Assembly (NCBI GenBank): GCA_038025085.1
Contig: CM076149.1
Coordinates: 29,177,001 to 29,241,000, forward strand
From: Tetragonia tetragonoides
Lineage: Eukaryota; Streptophyta; Magnoliopsida; Caryophyllales; Aizoaceae
DNA length: 64,000 nucleotides
Direction of reading: 5' to 3'
Under the pieces are notes generated by a model. It saw nothing but the letters and a program-made list of their open reading frames with translations, made no database searches and was not told where the DNA came from. Shown one piece after another: positions 35,401 through 46,496 of the stretch. Position 1 is the first letter of the stretch, and each line of letters opens with the position of its first letter. The translations under genes and the position numbers were made by a program.

Positions 35401-38400
35401 ATTTGATAAGCCATTTTGGTTTAGTCCATTATAATCCAAAGCCAAAGAATATTGAATCTTTTTGGCTCCACTAGAAACAGACATACTATATGTACTGAGT
35501 ACTGACTTCTTCATAAACCACAAAAACATTGAGGGCATAACAGCATATGGAAATCCTTCTTAGATACATACAACACAACCATTCATGTATGCATATAGAC
35601 ATTCTGAGTTCAAGAAACAGATAAACACATTTCAAGGGGCCATGGAGGGGGAATAACATGGTCATAGTCTGATGCCTAATTGTCTAGTAACGTAATGGGT
35701 ACAGTCTATAACTTTCTCATCAGTCCAAACTGCTGGGGCTTTTAAAGGCTTCTCCCATACAGGTATCCAATGTAATGGGAACTCTTTTGGTTGACAACTT
35801 GTCCCCGGATTTGGTAATTTGTTTATGATCAATGAAACATTTTCTCTATCCAAAATATTGTCTAGTGTGATGACAACAAAATAGAACCTTTGAGATCTAT
35901 TCGAGAGGTCCCAGGTTCGAGTCCCCTCATGGCCATAGGAGATTTTCATGGTCGTTAACTTCAGGGCCCATGGGATTAGTCAAGCAAAGCTTGGATACCC
36001 ATGTTATCAAAGAAATAAAAAGGGTGATGGCTACAAAAAGTTTGGAGCAGCATACTCTGGGCCCTCTATGCAACTCCATTTCAGAATTAATCCTTAATTA
36101 AAAGAAATAAACAGAGGATGGAAAAGTTAAACCAAAACAAAATATCACTGCATAACCAATCTAAATGAAAGCCATGCAAAAACCATTTCTATGTGGGCCT
36201 TAGAGAAATTTGTTCCAAACACCAAGACACATTATGCAACTTTTCTATAACTTGTGCAGTTATACAAGCGTTTTCATTTCAAAATACTTCAATTGAAACA
36301 TGCAAGAAATAGGCCAATTCCACAGCTACGGGGTCCTTCATTAAATATACAGTAACTGGTGACCTACTTCATGATAAACAAGAAGCAGAGTACACTATGT
36401 GGAGACATTTGATTTACTCCATTTCATTCAAAAAAGGTTAAAAATGTACCTGATAGTGACCCTTTAAATTATTCTGAGAATGGACATGATGATGCTGAAT
36501 ATACCAACAAGACTTTACTCAACTACATGGACATAGTTAGTATAAGCAGAGGGTAAACTGCAAAATTGCAGTCGCCTCAAACTAGGCCCGTTTGGCCAAG
36601 CTCCTACCAACTTCTCCTTCTCTCCCTCACATCCCTCCTCCACCCACCTCCTTTTCCTCCACCTGCTCCCTTTTTGGCCCCACAAAAGTTATTATGGGGC
36701 CCAAAAGTTATTTTGTAGCCTCTCCTTCTAGCCCCAAAACAACTTCTTGAAGGCCAAAAATGGAGGAGGTGGAGGTGGGTGAAGAGGGATGTTTGAGAGA
36801 GAGGTAGAAGTTGCTAGGAGCTTGGCCGGATGGACCGTAAGTTCCTTGGTCTCAAATAAAATAAACATACATAACTTGTGCAAACATGACATTTGCAGAC
36901 ACTGGATATTCCCATTAATCATAGCCACCAATAAATACGAGAAGATCGTCATTTCTACGTTCACCTACTATCTTCGTTATTTTTTTCTTCCCATGGTTTT
37001 TGTGATGCATCCTTTATAACCTTCACCAGTCCACACCACATCCATAAAGCCAGAAATATCTGTTGTACTGGTGGTGATACTAACCATACCAATTATTTTA
37101 TCAAAATAAAAAAAATACAACAGTAATGGGTTATGACCACAAAGAAAATACCTGTATGCCATAGTTTAGCGAAAAGCAAACACCTCTCAAGCAGATTAAG
37201 CATCAAAATACAGAATTACAACCTGTGACATAACAGCTTCAAGGTCCTCGAAGCCACCTTCACTGAGTGAATCATCCAGGGGATCCTCAGAATCTCCTTC
37301 CCCATAAAGCTTGATTTCTTCAATTGATATTCCTCTTTCTGTTAACACCTAGCAATTAACACTTCAAATTAAAATTGGACTTGCATTTTGTTTGCGCTCG
37401 TATGTCTACGATGCATGGGCATATGGTAGTTGGAGAAATTCATGAACTACCTTTAGGAGCTCGGGAGCGTCTTCCTCCAAAGCAGTTTCTACTGAGTTTC
37501 TGCACATCATTTTATATACATTAGAACTGCTGCTATGTATAGGAGAGATATAGATGAAATAGGCACTATAGAAACATTACGTTGCAGTTTTCCTCCTCTT
37601 CCGAGGACGGCTAATGCTTATTGGTTTCACCGATTCCAGGACATCAGTACCGACATCCATAGCTGAAGCGCTGTTTTCATTGAGAAACTGAACACTATGG
37701 GACTTTTTCAAGCTAGGGGTTCCTGAAGACAACAACTTGATTCGATCTATCAGCGGCATGTGATCTAACTCATCCCTGAGAAACTCAGATAATCCAGGCT
37801 CACTTTTCACAGGTAGTAAGTCACCAGTGAAGTTCTGTATGCCATTTTTTCCTTCACTGCATAGCTCACTGATATCAACAGGCTCATATTTGACTCTGGC
37901 ATGCAATGATGAAGCTGATCCTGCCATGGGATCACCAGAGAAGTTCTGTATGGAATTTTTGCATAAATCACTGACATCAAGAGGCTCATCTTTGACTCTC
38001 GCAAGCAACAATGAAACTGAACCTGCCATACTATCAGTATCCTTGATGGGTATTTCCTGTCTATGAACAGATTTTGCCTGAAGAGTCATAGGAGAAGCTT
38101 TCGTTTCAAGTATTGCTGCATCGGACAACTTATCTGGTAAAGTTGGTGCACACTTTTTGATAGTATGGTTAGTTCCACTAGTGTCACTTCTGAAACCCTC
38201 ACAATCGCCATTCACTCCACGAATTAAATTTTCGTCAACAAGTATATCTCGGACAGAATCACTTTTTCGCATCTCAACTTCAATGCCTGCATCTTGCAGC
38301 TCAACTTTACATAAATTGGAAAATTGTCCATTGTTACCCTGATTCACAGAGTAGCAGAAACTAAATCCTAACATCAGAAAATCTCAATAAAATCACAAAT

Positions 38401-41400
38401 GACACATAAATCACGAAGTGTAACAACCATGCAACAAGTGAGATGGCTATAACTTATCGCCATGGTTACCAGGGTCAGTGTACAAAAGCAAAGAAACATC
38501 AAAACAAAAAAGCACAGGCATATAGTAGTGTACAAAACCCAATGTGGATCCTATCACTAGTGGCGTCTGGACATGTAGCTTTATTACTGTATTTATGTCT
38601 GATGTCCTCATTTATCACCCCTTTCCTTGGATAACTTACTCAAGATATCTAAACTAATCTTTCTTACAAATCATTTGTTTACCTATCCTAACTTCCAACA
38701 TCGGTGACACTTCTGACATCACAAAAGTTAGATATCCTCTGTCCCTATTCCAACCAGTGTACGCCCACTGAATCCTTGGTAAGTTTATCTATAACTGTTG
38801 CAGAAAAGAATAAGTCAACCTTACTCTTGTTGCAACAAATTGATAGGGATGTATTTCAGATTTGCACCTAGAACTGGCTTAAAACTGAATCATACATGTT
38901 ATAATAACCTGAATACAAGCATGGTACCCTGTTGATGTCCCTGGACCTTCATACAACATCTCTAGGCACTATGTCTTCAAACCTTCTCAACATCAACCAA
39001 AACCATGTGTCTTTCTGCCTCTCTGCATACTCCATTAGTCATCTAAAAAGATTTGTTGCTCATAAGTTTCACCAAGACTGACATGCTTCCCCTACTTTCT
39101 ATTTAGTTACCCTCTATGATAATTCATGATTTAGTTAAGTAGCGTACTACCTATACATATATGTGCAACTTTTGAGAAAACATTAAACAGTTTTGTAACC
39201 AAGTTAAACCTTCATCCCCTAAGCATTTTTGTGCTTCTATGGAGATCTTGGATCGCATGTGTGCACCAACCCTTCCACTCTTCATCCTGTATACAATTCA
39301 TTTGACTTTTCTCGTGATCCAACTACGAAAATTTAAGTTTCTTTTTAAGAAAAGAGAAATTTGGAGCATGAGTTCAATTGCAAGTCTTACCTCTGGGCTG
39401 ATAAGTTAACGCAAGGATAGAGACTATTTCATAGACCACATTTATAAAAGGAGAATGAGAAGAAAAAAAAGAAGAAGAAGAAAAACTCATCTCCACAATA
39501 GGGTCTCTAAAAATCACAAAAACAAAGTATATTCAAAGTCAATAGGAAAATATCTATTTCGAAAGAAGAAGCTTTCTTCTGAATGTATTTGCTAAATCAT
39601 TTAGCAAGTTCTAGGGGTCTCTGAAAAAACACTCATTTCCACAACAGGGTCTCCAAAAACCACAAAAACAAAGTATATTCAAAGTCAATGGGAAAAAATC
39701 TATCTCGAAACAAGAAGTTTTCTTCTGAATGTATTTGCTAAATCATTTAGCAAGTTCTAGGGGTGTCTGTTTCTCCAGTGACGCTTTGGGGGAAGGTCGC
39801 GTACTTAGCCTACTTTGTGCGCTAGAACTGTGGGGGCTTCAAAAAAATTAGATCATTTAACAAGTTCTGTAATATATCATTCTGTATACAAAACTATGGA
39901 AAAGAGAACTAATAACGAGAGAAAAGCGGTAAAAAATGCTTCAGAAGTGATATAAAAGCGCCAAATAATTACCGCCATGTATGATCCTGATGATTGCTTC
40001 AGTTTCCTGTCAAATAAATAACAAAAATTAGATTGACCTGACTTATTCACTGACATGCAAAGGAAAACAATAAAAAAGCAACCAGAAACGGCAAATTCTT
40101 CGCTACATCTAAGAGGAGCCAACTTGGCTACACCCACAATGAAGTAGTGGGAGTCCAAGAATGAAGCAGTGGGTCTCCAAGAATGAAGTAGTGGGTGTCC
40201 AAGTATGAAGTCTATTACATTTTGAAAAAAAAATAAATAAAATAAATAAAATATTGTGAGAGGGTGTGCCAAATTGGCTACACTTAGGTGTAATGAAGAA
40301 CCATTGAGGAAACCTGCTTTGCAGATTGCCATCAAAAAATAAAAATGAAAGAAATATGAAGACTTAATATACTTGCATAGACAGCCTGCTTGAGCCTTGA
40401 TTGGCAGTAAACTTGGCTGCTAGATGATAGTATCCAGTGGTAGCTGATTACTATATTATATGAAAGTGCTTAATTAAGTTGCTAGATTGCATAGAGCTTT
40501 GGTAGTAACAAGGCACTTCAATTTATTCTAAACGACAAACACATCATTTAAGTCTCCATCATCCAACACCCAGAACCTAGGTTGTGCAGCTCAACATCTC
40601 ACATTCTTCAGTATGAGTCTGATATACATCAGCCAAAATGCAAACTAACTTTTTGGCAGACTAAGCACTACATCCTCTGAAAGAAATCAATCTTATTTTC
40701 GAAAATTTAGTCCAAACTAAATTACCTTTTAACTTTTTAAAAATACAAGCACATGGCTACTATATACTTCATTCTCATAGTTTGCATGTCCCTGCTTTTA
40801 CAAACACGTAATAAGACCATTATCTTCGGATCAAATGAATCAACACATATTACATCAAATTTTGGGATACAGCTTGTGTGCTGCGTTGGCCATTAGGCAA
40901 TTAAGGCAAATCTTTGAGAATAGGGAACATCTGCAAGCAGTTGTGCAATCCCAAGTGACAAAGAACTCTGTTAGAAAGGCATACAGTCTTCTTCAACAGA
41001 TTCTTCCTAGACAAAACTGGTGTAAGGACATATGGTGCTCACTTCCAATTCCTAAGCACAGCTTCATCAGTTGGCTAGCTGTCCTCAATAGACTTCCTAC
41101 CTGGGATAGATTCGCCAAGTTTGGCCTCAATGGCCCTAGCATGTGTCTACTCTGCAAATTACAGGGAGCTCTACACATGCCAATGCCTGGAAGTTCATAT
41201 CACAAGTATCCTCACACTTTACACCTAAGGTTGAGTTGGCACTTGGGAATGGTTTGCGCGTTGGATTTTTGGAGGATACTTGGCAAGGTGGTCAACCTTT
41301 CTGCACAAGGCTCCCTCAGTTGTTCCGGTTGTCCACCTTACAATGGAGCTGTTGTTGCTGCTTCTCGGTAGAGACTCTAGAGAGTGGATCGTGGAACATA

Positions 41401-44400
41401 CATTTACATTGACCACCTCATGACAGAGAGCTGGAGGAGCTTACCTCCCTCCTGGAACTTGTTGATCAGGTACAACTTTCGAGCTCGGGGGCCCTAGGAG
41501 GTGGGGTGATACTTCGGGGGAGTTTTATTCCATTAATATTTGAGGACTCCTCTCCCCCGGTTTACTTTGGCTGATTTCATTTGGAAAGCAAAGGTGCCTC
41601 TCAAGGTAAGGGCTTTTGGGTGGACTTCAGTGCTGGATAGGGTCAACACATGTATTAAGCAGAGGAGGCGGCTATGGATGGTTTTGCAGCCAGACATATG
41701 TTTGCTTTGCTGGGCTAGTAGTGAGACATCGTTACATCTTATTGAGTGTGCTGTGGCTCGTAGATTTTGGAATATGCTGTTTGAGTTGTGGGCTTTCCCT
41801 TCTAGTGTGGCGGCGTTCTTGGAGATACAGTTTGGGGTTTCTAGGGTGGGAAGGAGAAGAAAATGTGGTGGCGTGATTTTATTTTGCAATCTTATGGGGT
41901 AATTGGTTGGAGAGGAATGCTCGGTTATTCAATGAGGTGTCAGTCCCTCCTTCATTGCTTTGGGAGAAGGTTACCTACTTGGCTTCTTTGTGGGTTAAAG
42001 CTGCGGGGGCTTTCCGGGGTTACAATATTGCAGAGATTCAAAGGAATTGGTCCATTTTATGATTGTTCACTGTAGAGGATGCTTTATCATCTCTGTTGCT
42101 GTAAATTGGCTTCTTCAGTAATAACATCCTTTTCTTTATCTAAAAAAGAAGTCTATTGAAAATCAGATACATCTACTTTTTGACTGCGGGTTTTCTAATA
42201 AAGTGTTTCATAACTTATGATACGGCGTTGCTGCCCCTGTACTTCACTCTCTTGGGATAGTATCCTTCCTTTCATCGATGAACACTGTCAGGCAGGAAAG
42301 CTCATAAAATTGGCATACTGCTACCCTTGTAGCATGTATATATCACCTTTGGATTAAGAGAAACAATAACATCTTCACTGATAAGATTCAATCTGCTGCT
42401 CTTATTGTGAAACAGATGGTTACTGAACATATTCGTGGACAAAATTGGAACAAGAATATGGCTGCTTTCTTAGTCCAATCTTGTAAATTTTATCCTTGAT
42501 ATGGCTTATGGTTGCTTTGCTTGTTTTGTTTCTATTGACTAGTATTCTGAGCTGCATATGAGTGAAACTACCCTTGTGTGCAACCCTTCCTAAAGGTGGG
42601 TACAATGGGAGTTTTAGGATGCCATATCTCAGATTTCAGAATTGTTTGGGCTTTTGATGTATCTTTTATTTTCTGGAGATACTTTTGCGCTATAACATTG
42701 CCTATCCTATGGAAGTAATGAGAATCCCTATTATTACTGTCCAAAAAATTTGAGGTTTTCCAATTTTTTATATTAAGTATATTCAACAGCAAAGCAGTTT
42801 ACAGCAACAGAGGACAAGAAGTCCTCCCATGAGAACTATAGAGTAGCTCCTAAATGCCCCAGCTGCCATTGACCATAAAGAGGCTAAATAGGTAACTCTA
42901 TCCCAAAGAAAATCAGGAGAATGCGTGGATCCCAAAAAAATACCCGTACTTTCCTCTCAAGCCATAAGTCGCATATTATCCATAACTGCCATGAAGGCAT
43001 TAGCCACAACATCTCGAGGTCTGCCTTTACAAAGAGAACTTCCTTTTTCATGGGATAAAGTTAATGGTATTCCCACACCTAGCATACTTCCGCTTCTTTC
43101 CTCTAAAAACCTCCACCTTTAGTCCCCTGATTTCTCCAACAACGAGTAAAGCATTAGTTATCCGATTCATTATTGGGCCTATGAGAATTCCTACAACCAA
43201 ATGGCCCCAAAATGAATAAGAAATGAGTCTCACTAGCAACAAAGAAGAAAAAATCCCTCTAAGAAGGATGTTCTCAAAGAAAAAGAAAAGAGGGGAGGCT
43301 CTATGTAGAATACCATGTAGTTTAGAGATAAATCTTCAATCTTATAGTTGAAACAATCCAAAATTCAAGTTAACATTGCAATATATTCAACAAAGATAAT
43401 TTGACTACATTATAAGATAAAAGCCTTTACATGATCGTACATGCAGAAAAATAAAAGTTTCACACAAGAATGAATAAACCCCTATTTGTTTTTGGACAGC
43501 TTCAAAATAAAGTAAAAAAAGGAAAGTTCAGTATACTAAAAAAGAAAGTAGCACCTTGATACCAGCATTCTTCTTCTTTCTCCCAACAGAACAGTGTCAA
43601 GATGGTCATCAAACTCATACAAGGTTTCAATCTTAACCTCACTGCCACGCTCATCTCCACCATTGGAGCCAGCTAAACGTTCTAGCGAAGGAATCTTTAC
43701 ATCAGGAATATCTGCTGCTGTTGGATAAAAAGACATAAAACTTCATTATTCAGTTGCTGCTTTATGATCTGACAACATTGGCTATTGGCATTGGTACGAA
43801 GGCTGACATATTACTTGAATGAATGCGTGACTTTGTCGAACCAGTACTCTGATCAGAATCTCCAGGAGAACCCGCAGACTGATAAGAAGCAGTATTATTC
43901 ATGGATGAAAAATGTGGACCAGAGTCTGAAGCTCGATAAATTGGTAAATCCGAAGTCCTCGTTGATGTATCTGCGCGGGAATGATTTTTTGCCTGCAAGT
44001 GCAGGATCTACTTGTCATTTACATTTCTGGCAGAGGCAGTACAACCAAATCATAATATGCCAGAATAACATGGCATCAGAAAAAATAGTAATGTTTCAAA
44101 CTAGCCAGAATCTTCATGAAGTCAAAGACTCTAAGGGACCATTTGTTTCGAGATTTTTTGGGCCTAGTAAAGGATAAAAGTAATTTTTGGGCCTAGTAAC
44201 GGACCATTTGGACTCGCTAGCCCAATTATTCCAAATCCGGAACCATTCTGAGCACTACCGCTCCCAGCTATCGTAGGCTTCTCCTGTGCAGCGCCTACAC
44301 TTGCACGCTGGCCAGACGCCTGCATAATGCCACGTTTGTCTGAAGGTCTGCCGGACTGTTTTCCATTCGTCACACAATGTGAACCATGAAAGCTTCTGTT

Positions 44401-45996
44401 CTCCAACCCTACCTGCGACACACTCCCAACAGCTGGTAAGGTTTGCCCTGTGGAGCCAGAATTGACAAGGCTATCAAGAGGCCACTCCTGTTGATTACTC
44501 CCATGCCAACCCCAGAGTCAACCCCTCCACCCCTCCACCCCTCCACCCCTCCACTGGGATATGGGCAATTGCAACAGCATTTAGAAGTAATGGAGAGAGA
44601 AAGTGACCCAGATCAAGCACAACACTGATAGTAGTACCTGACTGTGAACTCAGAATACCGCCTGACCTGACGTTCGAATCAGACTGAGTAGGCAGTCCTC
44701 CGTTCGATTGTGCAGACCCCCCACCCTCCATGTCAGGTGCCCCACGCGCCTCTGATTTTTTACGTGTAATTTTGATAGCTTATTGTAACTTTGGAAGCAT
44801 TGATATAGTTCTTAACAATTAGTTTGTGAAATTTCTTATGTTACATATTTATTCTCATTGTAGAGCAATTTACAATATTTCATGAAATTAGCATGTTTTC
44901 AACCAGAAATTCAAAATGTTTTTTTTTTTTTCAAAAGGATAGCAATGAAGAGTTATTTGAACCAAACAACAAGAAAATGAATGGAATACAAGTGATTCCA
45001 TTTCATGACTAACCAAACAGCTTACAAAAGTAACGATTACCATTTCCATTTGCCCTTCTTTTTCGATTTCATTCCATTCCCTTTCAAGTAATTGAACGAA
45101 ACGACCCCTAAGACTCTAACATCCGACAATATTATAACTCCTAATATGACTACCATGAGAATGACCGTTGTACCAAACTTGGACAAAACGACCATTCAAT
45201 TTTACAAATACTACGCCAATGAATGGCAAATTTCCAAGTTCTAGTGGAAGTTAATTTTGTGCGAAACCAACTTAACTCAGATTCCAGAAGCTAGACTCGT
45301 AGTAATAATTTAAGTCCAAAAATTTTCACCTAAACCCTCTACCTTCCACCGTCGTCAATAAGACAGCACAATCCTATATCTGACATGAGCAAACAGCCAA
45401 ACATCACATTTCACATCCAATATTCCCCTTCTCTTTCGTTTACTTCAATGTCTTTACTATTTCCAGTGCTAGGTTTATGTTCTTGTATGTCATTGTTTGA
45501 ATTGTAATCCAAAGGCTTTTTACAAGGATGACTTAGTACTCACTTCCATATCATAATAAAAACATGCAGACGACCCCCACAATCACCCGCCAGCCCAGGC
45601 CCAAAAAGTTAAAAAAATTGCATCACTGAGTGAAATTTAGTTAAAACAAAGCAAAGGATTTCAAAAACAGTTAGCTGCAGTTCAACAATACCTCAGCATT
45701 GAGATTCCCATCTTCCTTTCGGTTCAACGCGATGTCCTGAAGCCTGCATAAACGTCGATAACAAGACACATAACATTACAAACCTTTCTTTCTATGATAT
45801 GTAACTACAGTAACAACAACAGAAATCTCACTCACATCGGTTTACAATCTAGATCCGAAAATGCGGTAGTTGTAGCACAACGGTCAGGTTTTCGAGCTCT
45901 TTCACGCAATATTTTCAATCTTAATTGCAAGGGAACACAATCATATTCCTCTGACCATCCACTATCACAAAATGCCGCCCCCAATTCGGTCGACAT
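32499..45996 (-). CDS. Unnamed conserved plant nuclear protein, 14 coding exons
   Basis: Exons (minus): 45996-45836, 45743-45692, 44749-44638, 44447-44413, 43992-43815, 43717-43555, 40006-39973, 38338-37581, 37499-37451, 37348-37223, 35118-35014, 34721-34630, 34556-34403, 32765-32499. Every junction is GT-AG and phase-consistent, giving 761 aa. The start MSTELGAAFCDSGWSEEYD follows an untranslated exon. Residues about 72-245 are Ser/Gly-rich and look disordered. About 349-430 holds a tandem duplication with three V-K-x-E-P motifs, then RPRKRRK (about 487-493), a probable nuclear signal. The C-terminal half is globular and looks most conserved (WPVEWGWCRDLQSF, RPEYGFATYFFEL, YGWTPNTGLGTMLNYCDRV). 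I know this C-terminal sequence type from plant proteins but cannot name the family. No enzyme motif is seen. An E2F-like promoter site suggests a cell-cycle link. 43714 is an alternative acceptor (CAGCAG). Confidence 0.8.
35830..36010 (+). mobile_element. tRNA-derived SINE (Au-like)
   Basis: A pol III B-box-like GGTTCGAGTCCCCTC (about 35914) is followed by GGGATTAGTCAAGCAAAGCT and GGATACCC, which resembles the 3' half of plant Au SINEs (GGATTAGTCGG...GGTACCC), then an A-rich tail. It lies in an intron of the 761-codon gene. The 5' A-box is not clear. Confidence 0.5.
36585..36837. mobile_element. Palindromic MITE in intron
   Basis: GGCCCGTTTGGCCAAGCTCC at the left matches the inverse of GGAGCTTGGCCGGATGGACC at the right. 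The arms stay complementary inward (CCTACCAACTTCT / AGAAGTTGCTAGG; CTCCTCCACC / GGTGGAGG), with a GGCCCCACAAAAGTTATT-type centre. The 3-bp flanks CTA and TAA do not match cleanly. Confidence 0.65.
39486..39767. repeat. 146-bp tandem duplication
   Basis: Copies start at 39486 and 39632 (CTCATNTCCACAANAGGGTC) and are about 90% alike by eye through TTTAGCAAGTTCTAGGGG. Intronic. Confidence 0.85.
40103..40292. mobile_element. Small TIR MITE carrying a 22-bp minisatellite
   Basis: The left end CTACATCTAAGAGGAGCCAA and the right end (inverted) TTACACCTAAGTGTAGCCAA are terminal inverted repeats of about 33 bp. Inside, AATGAAGTAGTGGGAGTCCA + AG is repeated 3.4 times from 40139 with period 22. Confidence 0.6.
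40850..42770 (+). pseudogene. LINE A remnant (zf-RVT), split by LINE B
   Basis: Left part about 40850-41160: LPRQNWCKDIWCSLPIPKHS, FISWLAVLNRLPTWDR, then MCLLCK, the first half of a zf-RVT domain. The right part resumes at about 42150 with SIENQIHLLFDCGFSNKVF, the expected continuation, and on through LWIKRNNNIFTD and VTEHIRGQ to a stop near 42500, then a 3' tail region to about 42770. Dead by stops and interruption. It sits in the long intron 40007-43554 on the antisense strand of the host gene. Confidence 0.7.
41165..42149 (+). pseudogene. LINE B remnant inserted in LINE A
   Basis: Different LINE family: WKFISQVSSHFTPKVELALG, FLEDTWQGGQPF, then after stops FTLADFIWKAKVPLKVRAFG, RLWMVLQPDICLLCWASSET, SLHLIECAVARRFWNMLF (zf-RVT). 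It ends near TTTATCTAAAAAAGAAG, a short A-tail. It interrupts LINE A exactly within its C..C...H..C zinc motif. Confidence 0.7.
43133..43500. other. Intronic DNA, nothing recognised
   Basis: Lies in the intron 40007-43554 of the 761-codon gene. No repeat family or gene identified. Confidence 0.5.
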
Positions 45997-46010
45997 TCTC
46001 TCACAGGTAA

Positions 46011-46419
46011 CTAAACCTCAAAGTACGCCCAAAAACCCTCAATTGGCAGCAATTGAAATTAAACCGCACTACAACACAAAAATTCAACAATCAACATCTT
46101 CATAGAGACGAACAAACAAAACGCAGATTCATAGATATAGAAACATTCGATTAATCAAACAGAAGTTAAGCAAACGTCAATTTTGTAAAGGCGGATTATA
46201 TACAAGAACAAGTGTCGCAAATTGGATAATCTAGGGTTTTCAAACAATCAAATATAGAAAATCGATTAGAACAAACATAATCAAAGAGAGATAGAGGAGA
46301 GAGAAAGAGAGAACCTGGTAACTGCTAAGCGTTGTGACTTGTGAGCGTGTCAATTGTTGTTCGACTTCCTTCAAATGGTTTTCGGAATCACTTCGTCAAG
46401 AGATGAATAATTTGGCGCC
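46011..46419 (-). promoter_or_regulatory. 5' leader, leader intron and E2F-like site of the 761-codon gene
   Basis: Minus-strand order: an AATTATATA box (about 46441-46449), TTTGGCGCC (palindromic GGCGCC core, 46411-46419), an untranslated exon ending TTACCAG|GTTCTC at 46315, an intron to about 46011, then the ATG exon. TTTGGCGC fits the plant E2F consensus TTTSSCGC and lies at the expected transcription start. Confidence 0.5.
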
Positions 46420-46496
46420 AGGAGACGAAATTCAAGGTCGTATATAATTTTACCACTTCTCGTGCTCTGTATGAGTGTATTGATATTTATTTATTT

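Noticed and set aside
40835..41412. 178-aa and 89-aa ORFs as host genes
   Set aside because: They read LINE zf-RVT sequence and run across the junction between two different LINEs.
44134..45107. A single MITE bounded by GGGACCATTTGTTTCG and CGAAACGACCCC
   Set aside because: The ends look inverted, but the interval contains two exons of the 761-codon gene in correct phase, so it cannot be one recent insertion.
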